Shown here: positions 39,847 to 47,583 of the stretch, piece by piece
Layout: each line of letters opens with the position of its first letter
How positions within the stretch are numbered: the first letter of the stretch is position 1
Assembly: GCF_009749405.1 (NCBI RefSeq)
Contig: NZ_WBIQ01000007.1
Coordinates: 124,001-188,000, forward strand
Length of the DNA: 64,000 nt
From: Agromyces lapidis
GTDB lineage: Bacteria > Actinomycetota > Actinomycetes > Actinomycetales > Microbacteriaceae
Direction: 5' to 3'
Notes under the pieces: model-generated
Databases searched by the model: none
Seen by the model: the letters and a program-made list of their open reading frames with translations, nothing else
Told to the model about the DNA's origin: nothing
Translations under genes and position numbers: made by a program

Positions 39847-41082
39847 GTGACGAATCTCGTCGAGCAGCACGACTGGCCCGCGCATGACGTCGAGCGCCTG
39901 CCGTGGCGCCAGGCCGTGCGCGGCGGCAGTCGCGACGACCGCACCCTCGATCACGTCGACGCGAGCGTTCCGCCGATGATCGCCGGACTCGACCTCCAGG
40001 CGCCGCCGAGCCTCGCCGCCGCGTGCGAGCGCGCGGTCGTCGAGATCGCGCGGGCCGAGCACGCCACGGGCGGCCTGGCCGCGCTCGGCCGCTTCCTGAT
40101 GCGCACCGACTCGGTCGCCTCGAGTCGTATCGAGTACGAAGACGCGAGCGCCGAGGACTTCGCCCGCGCCCTCGCGGGCAGCCGCTCGAACAGCTCGGCG
40201 CAGAGCATGGTCGCCGCAACGCGCGCACTGGCCGGCCTCGTCGACGAGGCCGGTTCCCACCGTGAGATCACCTGCGACGCGATCCTCGAGGCCCACCGGC
40301 GGCTGCTCGGCGACGACCCGCTCGACGGCCGCTACGCCGGCCGCTGGCGAACGATGCAGAACTGGATCGGCGGCAGCGACCACGCGCCGCGCGCGGCGCT
40401 CCACGTGCCGCCCGCGCCCGGGCGGGTCGAGGCGCTCATGGCCGACCTCGTCGCCTACCTCAATCGCGACGACGTGCCCATCGTCGTGCAGGCGGCCGTG
40501 GGGCACGCGCAGTTCGAGTCGATCCACCCGTTCACCGACGGCAACGGCCGCATCGGTCGGGCGATCATCAACGCGGTGCTCCGGCGTCGAGGGGTCACGG
40601 GCACGAGCGTCGTGCCGGTCGCGAGCGCACTGCTCGCCCAGCGCGAGCGCTACTTCGCCTTCATCGACGAGTACCGCGTCGGTCGGGTCGCGCCGTTCGT
40701 CGCCGACCTCGCCGACGGCCTTCGGCTCGCGGCCGAGGAGTCACGGGTCTCGGCCGAGCGCCTCATCGAGCTTCCGCAGCAGTGGGCTGCCGCGGTGCCG
40801 TTCCGCGCCGACTCGGCGGGGGCGAAGCTCATCGCGGCGATGCTCGACCACCCCGTCTTCTCGATCGACGAGATCGGCCGGGTCACGGGTTCGGGCCCGG
40901 CCAACCTCGCGCCCGCGGTCGCACGGCTCGAAGCGGCAGGCGTCATCCGTGAGATCACGGGCCGCAAGCGCGATCGCGCGTGGCTCGTCACCGACGTCTC
41001 GGGCGAGCTCGACGACCTCGAGCTCCGCATCGCCGAGCGCATCACCGCCGCCGCGGCGACGGCCGAGGAGCGAGATGGCTGA
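39847..41082 (+). CDS. Fic-domain protein (probable AMPylase) with winged helix
   Basis: 411 residues from GTG 39847. An N-terminal helical part contains SVASSRIEYEDAS near residue 95, in the place of the (S/T)xxxE inhibitory helix of class II Fic proteins. The active site HPFTDGNGRIGRAII near 227 matches HxFx(D/E)GNGRxxR in full. A C-terminal winged-helix region ends KRDRAWLVTDVSGELD. Fic enzymes transfer AMP or related groups to target proteins. It overlaps azlC by 8 bases, an odd coupling to an amino-acid exporter. Confidence 0.92.
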   Translation: MTNLVEQHDWPAHDVERLPWRQAVRGGSRDDRTLDHVDASVPPMIAGLDLQAPPSLAAACERAVVEIARAEHATGGLAALGRFLMRTDSVASSRIEYEDASAEDFARALAGSRSNSSAQSMVAATRALAGLVDEAGSHREITCDAILEAHRRLLGDDPLDGRYAGRWRTMQNWIGGSDHAPRAALHVPPAPGRVEALMADLVAYLNRDDVPIVVQAAVGHAQFESIHPFTDGNGRIGRAIINAVLRRRGVTGTSVVPVASALLAQRERYFAFIDEYRVGRVAPFVADLADGLRLAAEESRVSAERLIELPQQWAAAVPFRADSAGAKLIAAMLDHPVFSIDEIGRVTGSGPANLAPAVARLEAAGVIREITGRKRDRAWLVTDVSGELDDLELRIAERITAAAATAEERDG

Positions 41083-41857
41083 GCGCCCCGACGAACTCCT
41101 TCCGGTCGGCGGCGCCGACGGCGCTGAACTCACCAGTGCAACGGATGTCGCGACCGCGCGCCGCGCAGCCCGTCGCGACGGCTTCGCGGTCGGCCTGGCG
41201 ACGGCGGTCTACGGCATCTCCTTCGGCGCGCTCGCGGTCGCCTCGGGGCTCGACGTCTGGCAGACCTGCTTCCTCAGCCTCGTGATGTTCACGGGAGGCT
41301 CGCAGTTCGCCCTCGTCGGTGTGCTGGCCTCCGGCGGCGTCGCGGCGGGCGGCTCGGCGATCGCCACGGCCGCGATGCTCGGCATCCGCAACGTCATCTA
41401 CGGCATGCGCATGAAGCCGCTCGTGACCCCGCCCGACGCCGACGGCCGCCCCGCGAGCGTCTGGCGTCGCGTCGCCGCCGCCTGGATCACGATCGACGAG
41501 TCGACCGCCGTCGCACTCGCGCAGTCCGACGACCGGGCGGCCCGAACCGGCTTCTGGGTGACGGGCATCGTGATCTTCGTCGGCTGGAACCTCACGACCC
41601 TCGCGGGTGCCCTCATCGGGGACGCGATCGGCGACACGCGGGCGTGGGGGCTCGACGCGGCCGCCGCCGCGGCGTTCCTCGGCCTCCTGTGGCCGCGGTT
41701 GAAGAAGTTCCAGGCGGGCGCCGTCGCGGTCGGTGCCGCCGTCGTCGCGACCATCACGATGCCCGTGCTGATGCCCGGCCTGCCCGTGCTCGTCGCGGCG
41801 GTCGTCGCCGTCGTGGTCGGGTGGTTCGACCTGTTCTCCCGGAGGCGCACTGAATGA
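41075..41857 (+). CDS. azlC: AzlC-family branched-chain amino acid exporter, large subunit
   Basis: 260 residues from ATG 41075. After a polar N terminus of about 30 residues the AzlC pattern begins: FAVGLATAVYGISFGALAV, CFLSLVMFTGGSQFALVGV, and RNVIYGMRMKPL near residue 107. About seven helices. With AzlD it exports branched-chain amino acids or analogues. It overlaps the Fic gene by 8 bases and azlD by 4 (ATGA). Confidence 0.93.
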   Translation: MAERPDELLPVGGADGAELTSATDVATARRAARRDGFAVGLATAVYGISFGALAVASGLDVWQTCFLSLVMFTGGSQFALVGVLASGGVAAGGSAIATAAMLGIRNVIYGMRMKPLVTPPDADGRPASVWRRVAAAWITIDESTAVALAQSDDRAARTGFWVTGIVIFVGWNLTTLAGALIGDAIGDTRAWGLDAAAAAAFLGLLWPRLKKFQAGAVAVGAAVVATITMPVLMPGLPVLVAAVVAVVVGWFDLFSRRRTE

Positions 41858-42159
41858 CGACGTGGCACATCATCCTCATCGCGTCGGCCGCGACCCTCGC
41901 GCTGAAGCTCGCCGGACACCTCGTGCCCGCCGGCTTCCTCGAACGCGAACGCCCGGCGCGCATCGCCGACCTCTTGACGGTGGCGCTCCTCGCGGCGCTC
42001 ATCGCGGTGCAGACCCTCGGCGCAGGTCAAGACATCGTCATCGACGCCCGCGTCCCCGCGGTGATCGTCGCGGCGGCGCTCTACGCGCTCCGCGTGCCCT
42101 TCGTCGTGGTCGTCATCGTCGCCGCGGCCGTCGCCGCCGGCATCCGGGCGTTCACCTGA
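41854..42159 (+). CDS. azlD: AzlD-family branched-chain amino acid exporter, small subunit
   Basis: 101 residues and about four membrane helices (HIILIASAATLALKLAGHLVP, LLTVALLAALIAVQTL, VPAVIVAAALYALRVPF, VVVVIVAAAVAAGIRAF). The PARIADLL segment between helices one and two is typical of AzlD. It is coupled to azlC and followed at once by a large bidirectional hairpin. Confidence 0.93.
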   Translation: MTTWHIILIASAATLALKLAGHLVPAGFLERERPARIADLLTVALLAALIAVQTLGAGQDIVIDARVPAVIVAAALYALRVPFVVVVIVAAAVAAGIRAFT

Positions 42160-42217
42160 GCGGATGCCGCGTGCGCGTCGCTGCGCGCACGGGCGGCGTG
42201 CCGCACGTGGCATCCGC
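42160..42217. terminator. Bidirectional terminator between azlD and def
   Basis: GCGGATGCCGCGTGCG (42160-42175) pairs with CGCACGTGGCATCCGC (42202-42217), a 16-bp stem with a single G-T pair, around a 26-base loop. It lies exactly between the convergent genes. Confidence 0.85.
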
Positions 42218-42225
42218 CCGTGAAC

Positions 42226-42792
42226 TCAGGCGTCGAGGTCGTCGACGCCGGGCATCCACTGCTGACCGGGGCGCCCCCAACCGAGCTTGCGGCTGATCTT
42301 CGCGACGATCTTCTGATCGCGTTCGCCGAGCCGGTCGGTGTAGAGGGTGCCGTCGAGGTGGTCGAACTCGTGCTGGAAGATGCGCGCGAGCCATCCGTGC
42401 GCTTCGATCTCGAACGGCTCGCCGTCGAGGTCGGTGGCGCGCAGGATCGCGTGTTCGGCGCGCCGCAGGCCGAAACGCTCACCCGGGAACGAGAGGCAGC
42501 CCTCGGACTCCTCGTCGAGGTCGGGCTCGCCGGCGGGCGGGGGCGTGATCCACAGCTCGGGGTTGATGGCGACGCCGCGCCACTTCGTGCCCTCCTCGTC
42601 GACCCAGCCGTAGGTGAAGAGGCGCAGGCCGACGCCGACCTGGGGGGCTGCGAGCCCGACGCCGGGCGCGGCGTCCATCGTCTCGAACAGGTCGGCGACG
42701 AGTGTTCGCAGCTCGTCGTCGATGGTCTCGACGGGGAGGGCGGGGGAGTGCAGCACCGGATCACCGGAGATTCGAATGGGGCGTACGGCCAT
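42226..42792 (-). CDS. def: Peptide deformylase
   Basis: Metalloenzyme that removes the N-formyl group from nascent proteins. 188 residues. Motif 1 GVGLAAPQVG near residue 45, motif 2 EGCLSFPGE near 96 (metal-binding Cys), motif 3 QHEFDHLDG near 138 (two His and catalytic Glu). It starts 6 bases after a minus-strand -10 and is divergent from the DMT-type transporter. A Trp/Gly-rich C-terminal tail follows the catalytic domain. Confidence 0.97.
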   Translation of the reverse strand: MAVRPIRISGDPVLHSPALPVETIDDELRTLVADLFETMDAAPGVGLAAPQVGVGLRLFTYGWVDEEGTKWRGVAINPELWITPPPAGEPDLDEESEGCLSFPGERFGLRRAEHAILRATDLDGEPFEIEAHGWLARIFQHEFDHLDGTLYTDRLGERDQKIVAKISRKLGWGRPGQQWMPGVDDLDA

Positions 42793-42798
42793 TCGGCA

Positions 42799-42804
42799 AG
42801 GATA
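42799..42804 (-). promoter_or_regulatory. Leaderless -10 of def
   Basis: TATCCT on the minus strand exactly 6 bases before the def ATG (42790-42792). Confidence 0.6.
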
Positions 42805-42820
42805 TCCGTCGGCGAACGGG

Positions 42821-42826
42821 TAGGGT
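42821..42826 (+). promoter_or_regulatory. Leaderless -10 of the DMT-type transporter gene
   Basis: TAGGGT exactly 6 bases before GTG 42833. It is divergent from the def promoter, with 16 bases between the two -10 elements. Confidence 0.6.
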
Positions 42827-42832
42827 CATTGC

Positions 42833-43750
42833 GTGGATCCCGACCTGAGCGAAATCGTCGAGCAGATCCCGCTCGACCCCCAGACCTTCATCGGTATCCC
42901 GCTCGCGCTCATCGGCGCGGTCTTCCTCTCGCTCGGTGCGCAGTTCCAGCACCGCGGCGTCGTCAAGGTCGAGAAGCACACGGTCGACACGCTCGGCAAG
43001 GGCCTCAACCTCAAGCAGCTCGCGCTGCTGCTCGCGCGGCCGTCGTGGGTCATCGGCACGCTCATGCTCGGGCTCGCCATCGTGTTCCAGCTCTCGAGCC
43101 TCTACTTCGCACCGCTCATCGTGGTGCAGCCGCTCGGCGCGATCGCGCTCGTCGTCACCGCGATCGTGAACTCGCGAGTGAACCACGTGCAGTTGAACCG
43201 CAAGACGATCATCGCGATCATCATGTGCGTCGGCGGCGTCTTCCTCTTCGTCGGCGTCGCCGCGTTCACCGCGGTCGACAAGCCCGTCACCGATCGCCAG
43301 CTGGTCGTCATCCTCATCATCCTCGCGGTCGTGCTCGCGATCGCCGGCATCACCTTCGCGCTGTTCCGTGCGAAGATCCGGGCGATCTACTACGTGATCA
43401 TGGCCGGCATCGTCTACGGCTTCGTCGCGACGCTCGCCAAGGTCGTGCTCGGCAAGCTCGAGCAGGGCGAGTTCGGCTGGCTCACCCTGCTCTGCATCGT
43501 CGGCATGCTCTCCGCGACGGCCATCGGCGCGTACTTCGTGCAGAACGCCTACGCCTCGGGTCCGCCCGACCTCGTCATCGCCGGCCTCACCGTCGTCGAC
43601 CCGCTCGTCGCGGTCATCATCGGCATCGCTGTCCTCGGCGAGGCATCCCAGGCACCGCCGTGGGCGATCGGCGTGTACATCGTCGCCGGTGCGATCGCCG
43701 TGTGGGGCGTCTTCCAACTCGCGAAGAACCACCCCCAGACCAGGCTCTGA
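42833..43750 (+). CDS. DMT-superfamily (NIPA-like) membrane transporter
   Basis: 305 residues from GTG 42833 with nine or ten helices. LALIGAVFLSLGAQFQHRGV near residue 24 and the LYFAPLIVVQPLGAIALVVTAIVNSRV segment near 85 are typical of the EamA/NIPA-like group, some of which carry magnesium. The final AYASGPPDLVIAGLTVVDPLVAVIIGIAVLGE matches the second half. The substrate is not established. A leaderless promoter lies directly upstream. Confidence 0.85.
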   Translation: MDPDLSEIVEQIPLDPQTFIGIPLALIGAVFLSLGAQFQHRGVVKVEKHTVDTLGKGLNLKQLALLLARPSWVIGTLMLGLAIVFQLSSLYFAPLIVVQPLGAIALVVTAIVNSRVNHVQLNRKTIIAIIMCVGGVFLFVGVAAFTAVDKPVTDRQLVVILIILAVVLAIAGITFALFRAKIRAIYYVIMAGIVYGFVATLAKVVLGKLEQGEFGWLTLLCIVGMLSATAIGAYFVQNAYASGPPDLVIAGLTVVDPLVAVIIGIAVLGEASQAPPWAIGVYIVAGAIAVWGVFQLAKNHPQTRL

Positions 43751-43907
43751 GCGCAGATCGCGACGAGCTTCCGACATGCGAGCACGGCGCCCGCACGGCT
43801 GCGCTGCGTAGACTAAGGTCGGATTCAGTCCGCCGCGCCCATCGCGCGCGCCGCGGCCTCGACGGGACCGACCGTCCCGCCCCCAGAACTGTGAGGAAAC
43901 ACGACCC

Positions 43908-45155
43908 GTGTCTGACACCCCCGGTGCGGGTACGCCCGCCGGCGCCGAGCTCGATCGCCCCCTCAAGATCCTGATCGGTGCCGACACCTTCGCCCCCGAC
44001 GTCAACGGCGCCGCCCGATTCGCCGAACGCCTCGCGGCCGGCCTCGTCGAACGCGGCCACGACGTGCACGTCATGGCCCCGGCAGCGAGCCGCAAGCACG
44101 GCACGTGGAAGGAGGTGCACGAGGGGCAGGAGCTCACCGCGCACCGCCTGCGCAGCTGGCGCTGGTACCCGCACGACTGGCTGCGCTTCGCGCTGCCTTG
44201 GCGCATCAAGCAGAACAGCGCCCGCGTGATCGACGAGGTGAAACCCGACGTCGTGCACTTCCAGTCGCACATCATCACCGGTCGTGGCCTCTCGATCGAA
44301 GCGCAGAAGCGCGGCATCCGCATCATCGGCACGAACCACGTCATGCCCGAGAACATGCTCGAGTTCTCGCTGCTGCCGAAGGCGTGGCAAGACCGGGCCG
44401 TCGGCCTCGCCTGGAAGGCGGCCGGCCGTACCTTCGGTCGAGCCGAAGCCGTCACCACCCCCACGCGTCGCGCCGCCGACTTCCTCGAGAAGCACACCGG
44501 CCTCGAGAACGTGCACGCGATCTCCTGCGGCATCGACGCGCACAAGTACTCGCCCAACTGGGAGTCGCGCACCGAGAACCGCATCCTCTTCGTCGGCCGC
44601 GTGACCGGCGAGAAGCAGATCGACGTGCTGTTGCGCGCCCTCAAGCTGCTGCCCGCCGCACTCGACGCGAAGGTCGAGATCGTCGGCGGCGGCGACCAGA
44701 AGCGCAACCTCGAGCACCTCGCCGTCGAACTCGGCATCGCCGACCGGGTGACCTTCACCGGCTACGTCACCGACGAGGAGCTGCGCGAGGCCTACCACCG
44801 GGCATCCGTGCTCGCGATGCCGTCGATCGCCGAACTGCAGTCGATCGTGACGATGGAGGCCATGGCCTCGGCGCTGCCCGTCGTCGCCGCGAACGCGATG
44901 GCGCTGCCGCACCTCGTGCACGACGGTGAGAACGGGTACCTCTTCGAGCCATCGAACCCCGAGGACCTCGCCGCGAAGCTCCGCACCGTGCTCGAGGCGT
45001 CGCCCGACGAGTACAACGCCCTCAAGGCCGCCTCGGCCAAGCTCATCAAGGCGCACGACATCACCCGCACGCTCGACACGTTCGAGAGTCTGTATCGTGG
45101 TGAGCGAGTGACCGATCCGGTCACCGAGTCGATCCCAGTCATCCTTCCCGACTGA
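43908..45155 (+). CDS. GT4-family glycosyltransferase
   Basis: 415 residues from GTG 43908 with GAGGAAAC 8 bases upstream. GT-B fold: LIGADTFAPDVNGAARFAERLAAGLVERGHDVHVMAP at the N terminus (about 26-60) and RILFVGRVTGEKQIDVLLRAL near 225. The E-x7-E region lies in MPSIAELQSIVTMEAMASALPVVA near 304. Similar actinobacterial enzymes transfer mannose or glucose to lipids such as phosphatidylinositol; the acceptor here is unknown. A possible -10 TAGACT at 43809 would give a leader of about 85 bases. Confidence 0.93.
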   Translation: MSDTPGAGTPAGAELDRPLKILIGADTFAPDVNGAARFAERLAAGLVERGHDVHVMAPAASRKHGTWKEVHEGQELTAHRLRSWRWYPHDWLRFALPWRIKQNSARVIDEVKPDVVHFQSHIITGRGLSIEAQKRGIRIIGTNHVMPENMLEFSLLPKAWQDRAVGLAWKAAGRTFGRAEAVTTPTRRAADFLEKHTGLENVHAISCGIDAHKYSPNWESRTENRILFVGRVTGEKQIDVLLRALKLLPAALDAKVEIVGGGDQKRNLEHLAVELGIADRVTFTGYVTDEELREAYHRASVLAMPSIAELQSIVTMEAMASALPVVAANAMALPHLVHDGENGYLFEPSNPEDLAAKLRTVLEASPDEYNALKAASAKLIKAHDITRTLDTFESLYRGERVTDPVTESIPVILPD

Positions 45156-45165
45156 GTTCGCTCCA

Positions 45166-45239
45166 GGGGCGGTAGCTCAGCCGGTTAGAGCAGTGGACTC
45201 ATAATCCATCGGTCGCCAGTTCGATCCTGGCCCGCCCCA
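45166..45239 (+). tRNA. tRNA with CAT anticodon (tRNA-Ile2 or elongator tRNA-Met)
   Basis: 74 bases without encoded CCA. Acceptor GGGGCGG/CCGCCCC, D arm GCTC..GAGC, anticodon stem GTGGA/TCCAT around CTCATAA, T arm GCCAG/CTGGC with TTCGATC. The AGAGCAG and GGTCGC features are closer to lysidine-modified tRNA-Ile(CAU) than to elongator tRNA-Met, so Ile2 is my preference. Its 3' half recurs in the damaged copy at 49575. Confidence 0.9.
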
Positions 45240-45586
45240 CAAACTCCTGATCAGCGGTAATTCTGCTCCTCGGCCGGTGTACGGAGAAGAGCGAACAGGG
45301 GACTACCTCGAAGACTTTCGCCGGAACTCGTGGCGTCTCGGCCTGGAAGTTGGTGTGTCTGCGTGACTTCTTGGATTTAGCCGAAGGTCTGGCGGGTGAT
45401 TCGGGAAGCGACTTCAGCTGAATCGGGCGAAATTGAAATGAGATCAAGGCCACCCCGCCAGGCGAGGGCCCGAGGGAGCCAATGGCGGGAATTTATCGAG
45501 CCCCCGCGAATGTGAACTCGGGCGATCCACTTTGAGGCAAGGGACTACGAGGCGGTCTCGGTTGCATCGCTCGGGCACGCCTCAAG
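45240..45586. other. Non-coding stretch at the left end of the accessory island
   Basis: I see no gene in these 347 bases. AACTCCTGATCA at 45242-45253, 2 bases after the tRNA, is repeated at 49517-49528 near the right end of the island, suggesting an old integration boundary. No integrase is present. Base composition is lower in GC than the surrounding genes. Confidence 0.55.
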
Positions 45587-46051
45587 CTACGGCCGCTCCT
45601 TGCGCCCTTCCCGCAGGTTCCGGACCATCTCCGCGATGCGAACGGGACGCTGCTCGGGGTTCCGCTTGGTCGAGTCGATCCACCGCAGCCACGCTTTGCG
45701 GTAGAACTGCGCGAGGGAGTCGAAGAACGCGGCGGCGTCCGGTTCGGCGGCGAGTGCTGTCGCGATGTCGGGCGCGAGATCGGTACGCTGCGGTCCTTCG
45801 GGCTCGAGCATGACCTCGACTTCGGCCCCGTCGCGGAGTGGGACTTGTGTCCATGCCGGTCCGAGAGTGATCACGGGTCCGTCTTCCTGCTGCTCGACGG
45901 TGCCGCGCATCGAACAGCCGGCGACCGACCCGCGCACCGGGTGGCGCGGTTTCACACCCCAGGCCTCATCCGGGTCGAACGGGATCGGCACGATGGTGCG
46001 CCCGCGCTTGTCGACTGCGACCGGGGTCCGGAAGCGCCGCTGACTGTCCAT
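45587..46051 (-). CDS. YdeI/OmdA-type protein with DUF1905 region
   Basis: 154 residues. The N-terminal part (TPVAVDKRGRTIVPIPFDPDEAWG, then ITLGPAWTQVPLRDGAEVEVMLEPEG) matches DUF1905; the C-terminal part (FFDSLAQFYRKAWLRWIDSTKRNPEQRPVRI) matches the bacteriocin-protection YdeI/OmdA tail with its conserved Lys/Trp. Function is poorly known. A weak CAGGCT -10 sits 6 bases upstream of the ATG on the minus strand. It may be chromosomal rather than part of the metal cargo. Confidence 0.85.
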   Translation of the reverse strand: MDSQRRFRTPVAVDKRGRTIVPIPFDPDEAWGVKPRHPVRGSVAGCSMRGTVEQQEDGPVITLGPAWTQVPLRDGAEVEVMLEPEGPQRTDLAPDIATALAAEPDAAAFFDSLAQFYRKAWLRWIDSTKRNPEQRPVRIAEMVRNLREGRKERP

Positions 46052-46168
46052 GGACGAAGCCTGTCACGTGGGGTGTCGAACCAGAATGGCTGCGCTGACG
46101 ACTGGCGGCGGATGGGGGAGGGAGCGGGCCGCTGCCGGTCACCAGGCTGGCCGTTTCAGTGTGCGGGC

Positions 46169-46588
46169 CTACTCGAGTACTGAGGGCTGGGGCTGGACAG
46201 CGATGATGTGGCAGATGTCGCCGTCGCTGCAGTCGGCTGGGTCGAGGCGTTCGCTGCGGTCGCGGAGCTGGACGAGCTCCTCCTCGAGGGCGGCCAGCTC
46301 GGCCATGCGGCGGCGGACCTCGAAGAGCCGGTCGTCGATGAGGTCCGAGACGTGGTCGCAGGGGATCACGCCCCGGTCGCGCAGGTCGAGGATGCTGCGG
46401 ATCTGGACGAGGGTGAGCCCGGCCGACTGTGCTGTCCGGATGAAAGCGATCCTCGCGACGGCCTGGTCGTCGTACGCGCGGTAGCCGTTGCCGCCACGCG
46501 TCGGCGCGGGCATGAGCCGCTCGCGTTCGTAATACCGGACGGCCTGGGTGCTCACGCCCACCGCGTCGGCGAGTTCTCCGATCCGCAT
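46169..46588 (-). CDS. MerR-family metal-responsive regulator 1
   Basis: 139 residues. N-terminal MerR helix-turn-helix MRIGELADAVGVSTQAVRYYERERLMP with wing GYRAYDDQAVARIAFI, a coiled dimerisation helix near residues 85-115, and effector cysteines at 77 (GVIPCDHV), 120 and 126 (DCSDGDIC). The Cys pattern is that of heavy-metal sensors (MerR, CadR, PbrR); which metal is not decidable. It is divergent from the 99-residue thiol protein, whose promoter has the long spacer MerR activators need. Confidence 0.9.
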   Translation of the reverse strand: MRIGELADAVGVSTQAVRYYERERLMPAPTRGGNGYRAYDDQAVARIAFIRTAQSAGLTLVQIRSILDLRDRGVIPCDHVSDLIDDRLFEVRRRMAELAALEEELVQLRDRSERLDPADCSDGDICHIIAVQPQPSVLE

Positions 46589-46594
46589 GCCGCC

Positions 46595-46600
46595 ATGCTA
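46595..46600 (-). promoter_or_regulatory. Leaderless -10 of merR1
   Basis: TAGCAT on the minus strand exactly 6 bases before the merR1 ATG (46586-46588). It abuts the divergent MerR-controlled promoter, as in classical mer operons. Confidence 0.6.
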
Positions 46601-46605
46601 CGCCC

Positions 46606-46637
46606 TTGACCTTGAAGCGCAGTACAAGGCCTAGCGT
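46606..46637 (+). promoter_or_regulatory. MerR-type promoter and operator of the thiol-protein gene
   Basis: -35 TTGACC (46606-46611) and -10 TAGCGT (46632-46637) are 20 bp apart, the stretched spacing characteristic of MerR activation. The dyad CCTTG-N10-CAAGG (46610-46629) sits between them. The -10 is 7 bases before ATG 46645. Confidence 0.85.
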
Positions 46638-46644
46638 CGCGGAC

Positions 46645-46944
46645 ATGGAGATCACGCTGCAGTACTTCGACGGGTGCCCGAACTGGAAGACCGCCGACGC
46701 CCGGCTGACCGAGCTCATCTCCGGGAGACGCGACCTGACGCTGCGGAGGGAGCTCGTCGCCACGGCGGAGCAGGCCGAGCGGATCGGGTTCCGTGGTTCG
46801 CCGAGCATCCTGGTCGACGGGGTCGACCCGTTCGCCGACCCGAACGCCCCGGTCGGTCTCGCGTGCCGGATCTACGCCACCCCGGCGGGCCCAGCCGGTG
46901 CGCCGACGACGGCGCAGCTGCGGGAAGTGCTCGGCGATGCCTGA
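46645..46944 (+). CDS. Thioredoxin-like small thiol protein of a mer-type operon
   Basis: 99 residues from ATG 46645. MEITLQYFDGCPNWKTADARL resembles the DF-family/thioredoxin-like proteins often found in actinobacterial mer loci and sometimes mis-called alkylmercury lyase. Only one active-site Cys (C11, in GCPNW) plus C75 (GLACRIY) is present; there is no CxxC. SPSILVDGVDPFADP near residue 53 gives the cis-Pro strand. It is under a MerR-type promoter and overlaps the merA-like remnant by 8 bases. Confidence 0.85.
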   Translation: MEITLQYFDGCPNWKTADARLTELISGRRDLTLRRELVATAEQAERIGFRGSPSILVDGVDPFADPNAPVGLACRIYATPAGPAGAPTTAQLREVLGDA

Positions 46945-47079
46945 ACGCAGGCACGACCTGATCGTCGTCGGGACCGGCATGGCGGGATCGCCGCCGCGAC
47001 CTGGGGGGCCGCGAGCGGCTGGGACGTCGCGATAGTCGACGCTCTGCCGTATGCGAAGAGCAGGTCGAGTGGACCTTGA
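46937..47079 (+). pseudogene. Remnant of a mercuric-reductase-like flavoprotein
   Basis: From ATG 46937 the frame reads RHDLIVVGTGMAG, the FAD-binding start of a pyridine nucleotide-disulfide oxidoreductase. A one-base loss near 46985 shifts the frame; reading on in the shifted frame gives IAAATWGAASGWDVAIVDALPY, the expected continuation in MerA-like proteins, up to a TGA at 47077-47079. Everything beyond the first 45 or so residues, including the redox cysteines, is missing. The fragment ends at the operator of the second merR gene. Confidence 0.8.
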
Positions 47080-47100
47080 AGCGACTCTAAGGTTTACGCT
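47070..47100 (+). promoter_or_regulatory. MerR-type autoregulatory promoter of merR2
   Basis: -35 TGGACC (47070-47075) and -10 TACGCT (47095-47100) with a 19-bp spacer. The perfect dyad ACCTT-N11-AAGGT (47073-47093) lies between them. The -10 is exactly 6 bases before ATG 47107. Confidence 0.85.
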
Positions 47101-47106
47101 GGCGTC

Positions 47107-47583
47107 ATGACTGGGATGCGTATCGCTGAGGCGTCGAAGCGGTCGGGTCTGCCGTCGAGCACGATCCGGTTCTACGAGTCGGAGGGGCTGCTCGGCCCGG
47201 CAAATCGGGAGCCGAACGGGTATCGCGTCTACGGGGAGGGCGATCTCGCGCGGCTGGCGTTCCTGGCCGGGGCGAAGCGGCTGCAGCTGAGCCTGCCGGA
47301 GATGCGGCAGCTGGTCGCCGCTCGCGAGTCGGACGTGTGCGTGCACGTTCAACATGACATGCGCGCCGTCGTGGGAGGGCGGCTCGAGCAGATCGAGGCG
47401 CAGATCACGGAGCTGACGAGGCTGGCGGACGAGCTGCGTGCGACGCAGGACCGGTTGTCGCAGGAGGCCCCGAGCGGGATGTGCTCTGACGCGTGTGCGT
47501 GTGCCGCGATCGGCGGCGGCTCGACGGCCGAACCGGTCGAGCCGGCCCCGGGTGTCACGGTCTGGACGGCCCGGGCCCGCTGA
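47107..47583 (+). CDS. MerR-family metal-responsive regulator 2
   Basis: 158 residues. HTH MRIAEASKRSGLPSSTIRFYESEGLLG, wing GYRVYGEGDLARLAFL, dimerisation helix about 88-120. Cysteines at 78 (SDVCVHV), 126, 130 and 132 (MCSDACAC) form a denser thiol site than in merR1, compatible with Hg(II) or another soft metal. A proline-rich tail of about 20 residues follows. It is leaderless and carries its own MerR-type operator. The 3' end overlaps the convergent MerT-like gene by 29 bases. Confidence 0.9.
   Translation: MTGMRIAEASKRSGLPSSTIRFYESEGLLGPANREPNGYRVYGEGDLARLAFLAGAKRLQLSLPEMRQLVAARESDVCVHVQHDMRAVVGGRLEQIEAQITELTRLADELRATQDRLSQEAPSGMCSDACACAAIGGGSTAEPVEPAPGVTVWTARAR

Noticed and set aside
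45199-45453. 84-codon minus-strand frame next to the tRNA
   Set aside because: Its C-terminal end is a translation of the tRNA itself, and the rest has no coding bias.
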